Assembly (NCBI RefSeq): GCF_025370935.1
Contig: NC_133473.1
Location: 19,173,423-19,237,422, forward strand
Origin: Choristoneura fumiferana
Taxonomy: Eukaryota; Arthropoda; Insecta; Lepidoptera; Tortricidae
Direction of reading: 5' to 3'
DNA: 64,000 nt
Under the pieces are notes generated by a model. The model had not been told where the DNA came from. It was given only the letters and a program-made list of their open reading frames with translations, and made no database searches. This document shows, one piece after another, positions 11,036 through 22,339 of the stretch. The translations under genes were made by a program, and so were the position numbers. Numbering within the stretch: the first letter of the stretch is position 1; the number at the start of each line of letters is the position of its first letter.

Positions 11036-12570
11036 AACGCTAACAAAATTATCAAAGGTGTTCAATACTTTAACAAAATAAAAACAAATCCATGAAATAA
11101 ACAAAGCATCAAAACATAAAATTCAAACGTAAGGACATATTAATGAACCAACACAGTATATTCGTCTAATTTGTTTCACGTAAATCTATTTTAGGAACGG
11201 GTAATATTTAACAAAAGCATATTTGACTCCAGAATTCTACGGTTGTTCATTATTATTTTGTACTCACGTTCAGCTAGGCGCGTTTTAAATGAAAGAGAAT
11301 ATTTCAAAATATTATACTGAGCTAAAAGCGGTTTTCAAATATGTTACTTCATATGGTTAAGCATTGTTATGTTACATACGGTTTGTGATATGATGTTTGG
11401 AAAATTGTAATTGCCAGCACTTTCATTAATAAGGTGGTGAACAAATTGTATCTACATCGGTTTTTTTTATAAAAATTTTATTATACTGAATTTTTTGACT
11501 TGTTAGGAAAAAAAAAACTTTTCTAAACCTTCATCTACTGTAAGTTTGTTACTCCTCGTAAAAGATTTTCCGATTTTTTTTTTAAACTTGACATTCTTAG
11601 CATTTTATTTTTTATATTATTAAACTTATTTAATACCTACCTTTGACGACTTTAATAAAGATACTTGTAACTGTCATTTTTCTAATTTATGACGTATATT
11701 ATATTATATTATATTGAATGAATAAGTAAACTAAACTAAACTATTTTCGGTTGCTAGTGGAGAAAAAATATGTGCTTAGAATTTTAAAAACGATTATTAC
11801 ATTTTGTATGGTTTATTTAATTTATAGGTAGGTTTAATATTATGTAAGTATTTTCATACTTATTCTCTAGAGCACAACAAAATCACAACACAGTTGAATA
11901 TAAAAGTTGTAATTTAAGCTTACTTAAAAAATACTCTTTCGATCGTACAAAATGATATTGACATTGTGTTTTTTTACGTAAGTACCTATTTGTTTTTTTT
12001 AGGCACATGAATTTCCAAAAATCCATAAATGCAGTATTTATTAAAAGTCAAAAGTTTTTACTAAGTCACTTTACGTAAAAAATTATATTTCTAATATTAG
12101 TTATGGTACTTGAAGTCCATGTGTATTTCATTTTATACAACGTTTATAACAGAAACAATTAAAAAATATCAATTATAAAATACATTACTTAACAGCAGAA
12201 ATACAAAATTGTATCCCCTCGAAAGTCGTTAAAAAAACATAAGCGATAAACATCTTTAAGAAATTAAAGTATCGTTTCTCAAAACATTTAAGCAGGTCGA
12301 ACAAGAAACATAAAACCGCGTGGGGCCTACATAAATAAGGTAAACTTCCCCGCTTGAGCATTAGACGGTGAAAAATGTCCCAGTCTCAAATCATAAAGCC
12401 GAGACCAGATTTATACGCGCCGCAAACAATACCAATACTGCCTTGTGAGATTTAAGGTATCGGTAAATACCTAAGTTTGACCGTTTATATAAAATGCTGC
12501 GTTTGCTTGTGGATTCCAATTTTGTTTTGTTTTTTTCTTGGCCTTCAGAATTGCTGTCAATTTCGCTTTC
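11036..12570. other. Very AT-rich stretch without visible features
   Basis: Contains ATATT microsatellite-like runs near 11696-11716 and several poly-T tracts. No coding or repeat structure could be supported. Confidence 0.5.
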
Positions 12571-12574
12571 CTTG

Positions 12575-12722
12575 AGAACGGGATGTATTTGCAATTTGTG
12601 ACCATTATTTTCAGTGTTACATTGCAAAGGAAACCCGCACACACCTGCGAAGCAATTCAATGGTTGCGTTGGTTCGAAGCTCCCAATCCTCCCTGGAACT
12701 TGATGGGAACTACAAACCATGC
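12575..12722 (+). repeat. SINE A internal fragment
   Basis: The stretch from GAGAACGGGATG through AAACCCGCACACACCTGCGA and AAGCAATTCAATGGTTGCG to TGGGAACTACAAACCATG follows the middle of the SINE A copy at 14387 with many substitutions. Head and tail are missing. Confidence 0.6.
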
Positions 12723-12739
12723 CTTTTCAACCTGAAAGG

Positions 12740-13505
12740 AGGTACATGCTCTACAATGTGGTGCTGGCAGCGATCGCGCGCCGTGCCGCAGCTCGCGTTG
12801 AAACAAAAGTTGCAATTGTGATTCCGGGTCGGTCGCATCCACTTTGTCGCGCATTGTCAACTTACCGCCCAGCATCGTGTCGCCTGCAACGGCTTCTGCT
12901 GCTCCTATTTCATCTCGGGTGCAAAAGGATTCCTACGCGCAGGCGTCTCGCCGCCCGCCGCGCCGCCCGCGCCCCTTTAACTCTGCAAAGGGAAGGCAAG
13001 AACAGCCTGCGGCCGCCGATCAACCAGCGCCGAAAGTAATTGTGAATGATGATGGTTTCACTCCGGTTATAAATCGGAAACGCCGTCTAAAGCGCAATCG
13101 CAATCAGTCTGGGGCCATTTCTGCAGCGTCGTCCTGTATCCATGCTGCAGTACCGTTGGTGGACATCTACCTGTCGCGGTAGGACACAAAGACGACGGAA
13201 GAGAAGGTCCTCGAGCACATCCCCGAGGCAGCTTGGGGTCGGTTGTCTAATAGAGCCAACAATTTTCGCTCTTTTAGACTCTAAGTGCCGGCTAAGCAGA
13301 TGTTCCTGCACTCCGATTTCTGTCCGGAGGGCGTGCTCTTCCGTCGCTTTAGGAAAGCAAGGATAGAAACCCCTAAATAACCTTTTTTTTTGTGTTTAAT
13401 GTCTTTTTTTGTGTTTTTTGTAAGTATAATTTGAATTTTACAGCGCAGTGGTTTTACCGTAATGCTGTATTTTTTTATTGGCAAATAAATAAATAATAAT
13501 AAAAG
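12740..13505 (+). mobile_element. ORF1-only LINE derivative (ORF2 absent)
   Basis: Translated pieces resemble the ORF1 (Gag-like) protein of jockey-type lepidopteran LINEs: VNDDGFTPVINRKRRLKRNR at 13040-13100, then AVPLVDIYLSR near 13150, and a C-terminal FCPEGVLFRRFRKARIETPK ending in TAA near 13377-13379. The parts lie in different frames, so several frameshifts are present. Immediately after the ORF1 stop comes a T-rich 3' UTR ending ATGCTGT...CAAATAAATAAATAA, similar to the end of the LINE at 22340-22460. The whole endonuclease-reverse transcriptase ORF is missing. Confidence 0.65.
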
Positions 13506-13725
13506 ACGGTCGAATTGCCGGCCGTGGCGGGAAATTTCTATGAAATATCTTTGCAGGCCGCTAGTGACCGCGCACAGGCAGCTGACCCGCAGCGCCTGCA
13601 GCGCGATACTTCCAGGCCTATTATTTGTAACACAACGTCAATATGTCATGTCATGTTTGAGAAAAGTTCTATTATGTTTAAATATTTTACGCCAGTCATA
13701 TTTAGGGTACAACTGAAATAATATA

Positions 13726-13909
13726 AGATTGGTTTTTTGGAATCTTTTTGTATTTTTTATTTCAATTCCAAATTTTTACTTTTACGGTCATCCCGTAAAA
13801 CCTAAATTGAAAATACAAACTGAAATATGACATGAAATATGGATGACCGTAAAAGTAAAAATTTGGAATTGAAATAAAAAAATACAAAAAGATTCCAAAA
13901 AACCAATCT
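13726..13909. mobile_element. Foldback element with ~68-bp arms, TA flanks
   Basis: Bases 13726-13793 are almost exactly the reverse complement of 13841-13909, enclosing a 47-bp loop. TA dinucleotides flank both ends (13724-13725 and 13910-13911). The arms begin AGATTGGTTTTTTGGAATC. The loop holds the exact reverse complement of a 25-bp segment of the SINE tail at 14196-14220. No coding capacity. Confidence 0.8.
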
Positions 13910-14094
13910 TAATTTGATTGCTTAGTAACGATATCTCTTGTCCGGGTGAGCGGTTAGTTCCAATGGAGTGTCGAAAAAGTTTCTCGATGAGGGCTACGGC
14001 ATAGATGTCGCTAGCGTCACTGCTTAAGTGACTAAGTAAGAAACAAACAAGCTGAGATATGAGGTGCATAGAGGAAATTCCTGTCGGTACCGTT

Positions 14095-14230
14095 GACCAT
14101 CAGTGGTGTAGCGGTATAGCACGCGGTACGGATTACCGAGGACCTGGGTTCGATTCCCAGTGATGGTCTTATTTTTCTGTTTTTTCTGTGCATCTATATT
14201 TCAGTTTGTATTTTCAATTTTGAAATAATA
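14095..14230 (+). repeat. tRNA-like SINE head with AT-rich tail
   Basis: The first 74 bases fold partly like a tRNA. GACCATCA at 14095 pairs with TGATGGTC at 14161-14168, and the T arm CTGGG-TTCGATT-CCCAG at 14144-14160 is perfect. The D loop has the GG pair at 14113-14114. The anticodon arm is poor: only a 4-bp stem with loop ACGGATT, in which the usual T before the anticodon is C. No discriminator base remains. A TTTTT stop for RNA polymerase III follows at once. I therefore call it a tRNA-derived SINE or tRNA pseudogene, not a working tRNA. Confidence 0.55.
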
Positions 14231-14386
14231 TACTTCCATATATTAAGACCGCAGCAACTTTTTTGACTAAAACGAAACGTGCATCAAGTGTCACCCGCAC
14301 CATGCTAAAACGAAAGCACTGAAGTTTACGGGTGAGCAGTTTCAGTTTTAATATTAATTTGTTGCCGTGGTGGTGGTGGTATCGCC

Positions 14387-14695
14387 GTGGTGGCCTAATG
14401 GTTTGACCTACCCCTCTCAAGCAGAGGGTCGTGGGTTCAAACCCCGGCTCGCACCTCTGAGTTTTACGAAATTTATGTGCGGAATTACATTTGAAATTTA
14501 CCACTAGCTATGTGCGGTGAAGGAAAACATCGTGAGGAAACCTGCACAAACCTGCGAAGCAATTCAATGGTGCGTGTGAAGTTCCCAATCCGCACTGGGC
14601 CTGCGTGGGAACTATGGCCCAAGCCCTCTTGTTCTGAGAGGAGGCCTGTGCCCAGCAGTGGGACGTATATAGGCTGGAATGATAATGATGATTAA
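14387..14695 (+). repeat. SINE A, complete copy
   Basis: The tRNA-derived head holds box A (TGGCCTAATGG, 14397-14407) and box B (GGTTCAAACCC, near 14432-14442), the internal RNA polymerase III promoter. The body continues with AAACATCGTGAGGAAACCTG and CCAATCCGCACTGGGCC, and the tail is GGCCTGTGCCCAGCAGTGGG followed by a GATGATG-like end. It is the best-preserved copy in the window and the reference for the degraded copies. It is mobilised by a LINE enzyme, probably one recognising the GAT-repeat tail, as in RTE-type elements. Confidence 0.85.
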
Positions 14696-14699
14696 TTTG

Positions 14700-15360
14700 T
14701 TGTCAAACATTTTTATAACGAGTTTTGTGACTATTTAAATTGTGTTCGAAATTCTCTGACCATATTTTAGCAATGTGTTTCATTGTGCAGAAAATCTTGT
14801 CAACTATTTCACATCAGACTAAAATAGACGAAGGCGACTTGAATTTCATTCCTTTCATGTTAGCTAGTATAATTTTATTACGGAGGACTGTTTTGTAGTG
14901 CTATTAAGATGACAAATGTTCGGTGGGCGTGAACCAGACGCTGATCTGGTTAATACTAGAAAAAACTGGACGGAACAGGATTTTGCTCTAGGGAATATTT
15001 AGAATTTTAATTTAATAAATACAAATGCATCGTCGTGTAATATATATATTAAGTTTTAATTCAATTCAACCAGTGAAAGTGGTATTCTATACTCTAAAAA
15101 TTTGACCGTCGTAGGCTTATAAATAATAGCAAAAATAGGTCTGTTTTTTTTGTATATATTAATGCCACATCTATGATTTTCCACTGCCTACTTTAGTTGT
15201 TTTCAGAAGCCATTTACTCAAAAATTTAATTTTGAATTTGCCATTTTTATTTTTGATTCCGATTTGGATTAACATGGTCTCAAAAATATCCTAATTTATT
15301 TGTATGAAGATCTATTTTTTTGGTAAATGCTATTGTTCGTGACCTTGTTAAATTCCCGGG
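14700..15360. other. AT-rich stretch without visible features
   Basis: No coding sequence, RNA gene or repeat boundary could be supported between the complete SINE A and the RTE tail. Confidence 0.5.
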
Positions 15361-15364
15361 TGCA

Positions 15365-15464
15365 CGGTGGATACAAGCCGCTTCCAACCGACACAACAAG
15401 AGGTCTATGGGGGAGGCCTATGTCCAACAGTGGACGTCCTATGGCTGATATGATGATGATGATG
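15365..15464 (+). pseudogene. RTE-type LINE: C-terminal ORF tail and 3' end
   Basis: In one frame the DNA encodes RWIQAASNRHNKRSMGEAYV and then QQWTSYG before a TGA at 15446-15448. This is the usual C-terminal end of RTE-type reverse transcriptase ORFs in Lepidoptera. A GATGAT tail follows directly. Only about 28 codons survive, with no stop inside, so this is a strongly 5'-truncated insertion. Confidence 0.7.
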
Positions 15465-16009
15465 GTTCGTGTCAAAAATACAATTGGCAATTTTTTATTT
15501 TGCTTAATTAAGTCGATTGGAAATAGTAAATAATCGGCATTGATTTTTCTCTGCTTAACTTGCTTCCATTAAATACCTAGTAATATTCAAAGCGTAAATA
15601 AATTGATCGTTAGTCTGTACAAAAATATATAACTGGCTCCAATATTCTTTTATTTTATGAAAACAATGAAAATTCCTTTATGAAATCTTAGCAAACGCCC
15701 GCTGCGTCTACGAGTATTAAAGGGATCCGAATAAACATTGAGAAGTAATCAGTAATGATCCAATAAGAGCGCACGCACGAGCGTACACGAATATTATAAA
15801 TGCTTCGGATCCACTGTAATAAGCAGTGCTTTAAAATAAATTTGAGCTTTCTTTATTCCAAAAAAACATAATAGAGCTACTTCCGTACGATCATCAGAAA
15901 GAAAATGTTCGCTGCCAATCGTGTTTAATAACATATTTATTTTCTCCCTCGCAAATCCTTCTTTTTTTTGACCGTTGGGGACGAAATGTTCTCATGTAGA
16001 TCCGGGATC

Positions 16010-16087
16010 GGCAAGCGCAGCCTAGAACGTCTATCATCGAGACAGACAGATGACCCGGTTAAAGCCACAGCTTCACGGTGGATGCCG
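16010..16087 (+). pseudogene. RTE-type LINE coding relic
   Basis: Twenty-six codons without a stop read GKRSLERLSSRQTDDPVKAT followed by ASRWMP. This matches the pattern GKRSVGRPPTRWTDDLVKVA-GSRWM near the C terminus of RTE-type ORFs, as known to me. It lies about 600 bp downstream of the tail at 15365 but corresponds to an earlier part of the protein, so it is a separate insertion. Flanking sequence is too decayed to extend it. Confidence 0.5.
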
Positions 16088-16992
16088 ATATTGAATATAG
16101 TTTCCTATAGACAAATTAAATATGGGTAAAAATAGTAGATTGTGCAACAAAAGCATAAACCGAGCTAATTTACCCGAGGCGTTCATATAGACACCCGAGC
16201 CGGTACGGCGAGGGTGGACAGACACGTCGAGGGGAAAATGGCTTTAATGCTCGACTTTTACACTGCTTTTCACTTAAATTGAGAGGAAATTAAATAGCAA
16301 CAGTGGAAGCAATTGTTCACTTACTAGGTACGAATAAAAAAAAATGATTTGATTGATTTTTAGTTTTAAATAAAACAAGTAACGCTATACTTAATGCGTA
16401 GAGAAAAGCGTTCGAGAAATAGACAGGTATATCGATTTTTCAAAAAATCACTAAAAATCCAATTTTCAACCGATTTAACTTTTTTCTTCGCTAAACGCTG
16501 TCTGTACCTATATGCATATTTTCATAACAATGTATAAGGCAGTGCATATTCAGGAGCTGTCTAATACCTATTTTGTGAATGTAATTTTTGATTGCGTTGA
16601 CATGACAGCCCTTTGCATTTGATAATAACTCCAGTTTGATACCTCACGTATTCTGAGAAAAAAGGTCATGACAGACAAAAAGACAAAGAAGGGTTCGAAC
16701 CGATTGAAGAAACAATTTAAAACAGATGCTAACAAAATAAATCTTTACTTACAAAGAATAAGCTTGGCCAACACACAAGCACCAAAGCACCATTATTTTC
16801 TCAAGGGAAGAAAATAATTAACCCAAGCCGTGGCTCGTCGCACCTAGCAGCAATATGCGAAAATGAAACCTCACATATTATATTATAAGGGATTCAATAA
16901 CGGCCCATGGGAACATCTGCGCGGAGAAATTGATCCACCGCGTTCGTCAGTGCAGATGTCTTAAAACGACGATAACATAAAAAGTCACTTAC

Positions 16993-17114
16993 GTTAAATC
17001 GCTTTTTGGCGTACTCGTAGAGCGTCTGTTTCTCTAAGCAGCACTTTGAGTAGCAGACGTAGCTCAACAGTTTTGATGTTTGAGGCGAGCAGAAATCAAA
17101 TATGATATATAACT
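16993..17114 (-). CDS. Candidate single coding exon, gene unknown
   Basis: On the minus strand a pyrimidine-rich run ends in TTTGACTTCAG at 17115, an open frame of 40 codons follows, and it ends at AAC before the strong donor GTAAGT (16987-16992). The frame starts with two leftover bases, so the exon would be 122 bp. About 60 percent of third codon positions are G or C, far above the local background, and the translation contains YVCYSKCCLEKQTLYEYAKK. The pattern Y-x-x-YS...L-x-x-YA-x-KRF loosely recalls the helix after the catalytic loop of PTEN/tensin-like phosphatase domains; that is a weak resemblance by eye. No neighbouring exon was found. The host gene, if real, is on the minus strand. 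Confidence 0.4.
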
Positions 17115-19244
17115 CTGAAGTCAAAGGAAAATCAAGTAAAATTCTGAGTGCATACCACTGGCGAGGCACCGCAAAAAACTCTGTTTCTACCGATTGCCCT
17201 AATTTTAACGTGATGCTAGTGATGGCAAAAGTACGAGATTTTGCAATCGAGGAACCAAGGTCACTCTCACCACTGGATTGCCGAACAATATATTCATTTT
17301 ACCCTACTGATAAACCTACAAAAAGATTTAACACCTCAAAGACAAATTGAGAAAGACTATGTGGTAGGAAGCTACATATAGAAGATATGCATATTTTCAT
17401 GCTCACACGCTTCCATATGAGTAAGTATGTGCGTTTCAAACTATGTAAGTTGATTCTCAAAATCTAAAATAATAAAAAAATATTTACACCAGTTGCGAGT
17501 GAGTTCGTCTGTTTAAGAATTTGGCTATCGGTATCCAGCAAAAGCTATGCAATTTTCCACGATAAAAATATCTTTGTATTAATTTAGGTTGTAAAATTTT
17601 CACGTTTTTTTATTTGGCAATGATGGGCTTTCCGAAAGTGCTGGTAGTAAAAAAATTTACATGATGATAAACTTTTGGATTTTTGTGCCACGTTTTATTC
17701 CAATCCGTCGAGCCGTAGTTGCGTAATTTAATAACACACATCCGAAAATCTTTACGAACTTTCTCATTTATAGCATTAGTCAGATAGGATAGGATGTAAG
17801 CTATCTCAAGGGTTTACTTCCACTTTATTAAAAGGTATAGCCGGTTCAGCGTTAGCAGTCTCTAACGACTGAATAAACTAAACGGAAGTAGATGCAAACG
17901 ATTACGCGACGGCAGCCTGCAATTACTTTTAGCGCACAAACAAATGAACTCTGAGAAACAATTCCACCCAATAGATGTTAAGTACCTTAATATCTTTCAG
18001 TGTAATCGATGTCTCAATACAACTAAACCAAGCTTATCCTTTAAGAGTCCCTTACAAATTGGACAATTTTAATTAGACACAAGGAGAAAAGGTCCGTTTT
18101 CAGGGTCCAGAGGCACCTTTATCTTTTTTAAGGGCTGTTAAAAAGATTAATAGAAGGGACGACTAGGTCATTCGATTGTATTTAGTAGCCTCCAGGGCTG
18201 AATAAAGCAATGTCTTTATTCGTAACGCTTCTGAAGTTAACAGTTACGTTCGATTAGGTACCGCGTTGGACTGCTTAATGGATATTGGAAGGAGCATCTG
18301 GGTAAATTCTTTGTAGGGTTCTGATTGGGAGTAATAGAGTCGCTTTTTCGCGTGTTTTGTACCCGGACTAATTAGTTGACTGCTGGTAATTGGAAGAGGC
18401 ATTGGGTCTGCTCTTAGCTGAATGATAGAGAACAGAATGTTCTGGGAATAATTTACTGGGGTATGAAACACCGCGCAAAGGGTGCGTGTATACCAAGTGC
18501 AGTGTCACTCGTCTTTTTTTGGGTTCCGTGGCCAAAATGTCAAAAACGTAACCCTTGTAATTTCGTTATGTGTGTTCGTCCGTTCATCTGTCCGTACGTC
18601 CGTGGGTTCGATGCTTATTTTAGAGGCTATAATCAAGGGTCACTAATTAGTTTCTTCACGGGTCCAGTCTTTATTATGCCCGTATAGATCTCTTTGCAGT
18701 TAAGTATACAGTACCATATCAGAGAAGATTGGTTAAAACCTGTCTTATTTTAATGTTAACTATAATTAACTACAGTTTCCTTCAAAAACACGATTGGAAT
18801 CTTGATCCAAGTAAAAACTACTTTTTTTAACCTGAGACATTTGTTAAGTGGTTCATACACTATCTTTTTCGTTCTCTTTAAAGGCGTCTGAATCAGATAA
18901 TACGTCTCCGTAATTTGCAAACCTCTGATCTTATTTTCTTGATTTTGCTCTTAGAAAATGTTTAAGATAATTGAAGTGATATCTTTGGTAAATGTTAAAA
19001 TCATATCGTTGGAACACTGATGAGAAATGAAACAAAATCGATCAAGTGTGATACTATCTATAGATACGTCTTACTTTTAATGACAGGGCTTGGGTCTTCT
19101 TGCTGATTAGGAATTTTTTACACACGATTTAATTATTTTTCATCACACTTGCTCGTAAGCAGTGTAGTATCATGCAGGCTAACTTGGTTGCAACCCTATG
19201 AATAAAACCCAAGGGCCTCTTTTTTATACGTAACAACCAAGAGC
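17115..19244. other. AT-rich non-coding stretch
   Basis: Contains a partial repeat G and short pieces recalling the 3' part of the CCCGCGGCTTCG family near 17690-17780. No gene supported. Confidence 0.4.
18505..18660 (-). repeat. Repeat G, partial copy
   Basis: Plus-strand GGGTTCCGTGGCCAAAATG and the GTCCGTTCATCTGTCCGT region are the reverse complement of the end of the repeat at 10649-11035 (the GACA tract and the final GGAACCC). The rest is missing. Confidence 0.5.
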
Positions 19245-19386
19245 GTATATGAGCTGTTGCGCGTACTGCAGCTGGTGTGACGAGCACGCTGCCGACACGC
19301 ACATGCACATGCTGCGCGGGGAGGGGCCGCTTGCGCTGCCCGCGAGCTGCGCCAGCAGTATGAACGCCGAATGAATGAATGCCGTG

Positions 19387-19455
19387 GACGTCTGGCCCGA
19401 AAATGCTCGTGTAAAAATGTGGCAGGAGCACGTCGCCAAGTCGTTCTGTCATTAA
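19387..19455 (+). pseudogene. C-terminal end of LINE ORF1
   Basis: The frame reads DVWPENARVKMWQEHVAKSF followed by CH and a TAA stop. The W-P-x-x-x-x-V-K-x-W pattern resembles the C terminus of ORF1 proteins of jockey-type LINEs, which bind the element RNA. The stop lies a few bases before the first endonuclease motif of ORF2, consistent with closely spaced ORFs. Sequence 19245-19386 is GC-rich and probably more ORF1, but frames there are unclear. Confidence 0.55.
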
Positions 19456-22339
19456 CATAATCTACCAAAATGTCAGAGGCCTCAACACAAAACTTAAGCA
19501 CTTCAGAGTTAACCTTGCTTTGCTTTCATGTGATGTCGTCGCCGTTACTGAGTCGTGGTTGACAGACTCAGTTAATGATGCTGAACTGTTATGTTCTGGC
19601 TGGAGCGTGGTGCGCCGTGATCGCGCAACCGGCAGGCATGGCGGGGGCGTTCTGCTCGCCGCGCGGCCTGGCATTGCACTGCGTCGTCGAGTCGAACTGG
19701 AAACCGCTGAGGGGGAGGACCTATGGACTTCCTTTATGGTGGACGGGACCAACATTCACATGTGTGTCGTGTATATTCCCCCCGAATGTTTCTGATGATG
19801 TCTACATGCGCTTCTTCAATAGAGTGGAATCCGTTATTGACTCTCTTAAAGGTGTAGTTTTCATTGTTGGTGACTTAAATCTAAATCCTAAGAACTCGTC
19901 TGTTAGTATCTTAAGCTATTATTGTTATTTCACCACATTATGTGATTTAAAAGAGACGAATGATGTGTTGCATGCGTTTGGAGGAGTGCTCGATGTGGTG
20001 CTGGTGCGGGGGCGCAAACGTTCGGTGAGGGTCACTGAGGTTGGGGATAGCGGACTCGTCCCACACCGTGATGCCTACCACCCCCCTCTCGAAATCGTAG
20101 TGCCGCTCGTAGATACCGTACCTGGACTGGGTAGAGTGGAGCCTGGCAATGTTGACTCGAAAATAGATTGGAATTTCCAAAAGGTGACTACGTGCTCCTT
20201 CGTCACTTAATTTCTGAAGTGTCTTGGAATGAAGTTCTTGGGGCTCGTGATGTCAACGTTGCCGTTGATCTATTCTACCGTGTTCTATATGATATTTTTG
20301 ATATTTGTATCCCAAGGAAAACTAGATATCTTAAACCTGGTAGACGTTATCCGGTCTGGTTTACAACTGATTTAATAAATAATATTTCGCTAAAAGCTAC
20401 CCTTCACAAGAAATGGAAGCAGACGGGAGACCGTGCGGTCTATGCCCGGTTTTCCGAGTTAAGGAAAAATTTAAAATTATGGGCGTCACAAGCTTATGAC
20501 GTTTACATTCGCGGCATCCAAAATCAGATTAGGAAAAATCCTCGGGCTTTTTGGCAACATGTAAACAGTTTAAAGTCGAGGGGGGGTTTCGAGCCGCGAG
20601 TGATATATGAGAAGAGAGAGTGCGTGGGCAGTGGAGCTGCTCGTGCCTTCGCAAATTTTTTCTCAAGTGTTTTCCTGCCTTCTGTGCCGCTGCTAGATTA
20701 CAATAAAATTATCCGCGAAGAGTCATCACGTACTAGCAACCATATCCATATTAACAACATTTCAACTGATATGATTCATAAATTCTTGAGTCAATTAAAA
20801 TCCCAAAGTTCCCCAGGTCCAGACCATCTTCCAGCTTTCATTCTTAAGGGGTGTGGAGAATGGTTGTGCTTGCCATTGCTACACATATTCAATATGTCTC
20901 TTGCTTCTGGAGTGTACCCCGATCGATGGAAGGTTACGCGCGTCACGCCTATTCCCAAATCAGACGACGTAGCCAATGTAGAAGATCATCGACCTATCGC
21001 TATTCTTTCGTCGGTTGCGAAGCTATTCGAATCGATCCTGAATAGTCTATTGGCACCCCAAGTCAAACCTTATCTCTGCGACGCTCAGCATGGGTTTAGG
21101 CCGAAGCGTTCAGTCGAATCCAATCTACTCACTCTGGTTGACTCCATTTCGGAGCATTTGGATAAAGGAATACAGGTGGACGTGTTGTACTTGGACTTTA
21201 AAAAGCATTTGACCGTGTGGATAACGACATCTTACTCAAAAAACTGTGTGAAATCGGCTTCTCACCTTTATTGCTTAAGTTTTTTGCTAGTTATTTGCGC
21301 GATAGAATGCAGTTTGTGCGACACGGATGCTTTGTTTCAGAGACCTACCGCACTAGATCTGGAGTCAGTCAGGGTTCGATATTGGGCCCCTTATTATTTG
21401 GCATAATGATAAATGACTTGGCCGAGGTCCCAAGGTACGCTAGGTGCCTGCTGTACGCTGATGACTTAAAATTATACTACGGTGTGCAGCGGGAATCGGA
21501 TTGCGGATCGCTGCAGGAAGACGTCGACCGAGTGTTTCAGTGGAGTATTGAGAATGGGCTTCTCTTTAATGTATCGAAGTGTTCTTTGATGACGTTCAGT
21601 CGTGCCCGTTGTCCGATTCATGCCACTTACATGCTGGGATCCGAAACTATTGTTCGCGTTGATAGCGTGAAAGATTTAGGTGTTGTATTCGATTCACATC
21701 TCAGCTTCCACGAGCACACGAAAAAGCTTGCCACGGATTGCTTTCGGAGGCTGGGATTTGTAGTCCGAAATTCATCTGACTTTTCTGATCCTCGGATAAT
21801 AAAATTAGTTTACACTGCTCTGGTCAGAAGTAAACTAGAGGCAGGCTCCGTGGTATGGAATCCTCACGAGTCTACTTACGCCTTGCTTCTCGAGAAAATC
21901 CAAAAAGCGTTTCTCAGATTTTTATACAAAAAACGCATGGGTACTACCCGTTCTTGTACCCTACCAAGTTTCTGCTTGGTATACTGGGATTTAACTCTCT
22001 GGAAGTAAGACGTAATTATATGCTCCTAACGATATCTTGTAGGGCCTTGCGCGGGAATGTGACAGTGTCGAGCTGGGGGCGCAGCTGGTGCGTCTGCACG
22101 TTCCGCCTCTGACAAAATTTAACTTCAGGCCTCGAGACCACCCTCTGCTGGCACCGCCACCGGCGCGCACCGCCGCTCGCAAGCAGTCGCCACTGGTCCG
22201 AGCGCTGCGCTACGTCAATGCCCTCCTAGCATCAGTGCCCCAGTGTGATGTATTGGCAGGTTGTTGGAGAAGAGTGTGCGATGAATGTTTAAAGTTCTGT
22301 GAGATGATGGATGCACGTCCGTCCTCATGTTATTGTTAA
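19456..22339 (+). pseudogene. LINE ORF2: endonuclease and reverse transcriptase
   Basis: The endonuclease starts with IYQNVRGLNTKLKHF near 19460, then AVTESWLTDS near 19545, GDLNLNP near 19870 and a DAYHPPLE block near 20070. The reverse transcriptase holds SSPGPDHLPAFILKG (20810), EDHRPIAILSSVAKLFE (20985), QHGFRPKRSVESNL (21090), SGVSQGSILGPLLF (21360) and the catalytic LLYADDLKLY (21450). The C-terminal part ends near 22339. Frame changes occur near 19790, 20170, 21205, 21950 and 22095, so it is non-functional. The set of motifs fits the jockey clade. The enzyme would nick target DNA and prime reverse transcription there. Confidence 0.85.

Noticed and set aside
14095..14168. Working tRNA-Ser gene
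   Set aside because: Anticodon stem is incomplete, the base before the anticodon is C, no discriminator base remains and a SINE-like tail follows.
19129..19501. Minus-strand open frames over the start of the LINE
   Set aside because: They are antisense to the ORF1/ORF2 junction, which has clear motifs on the plus strand.
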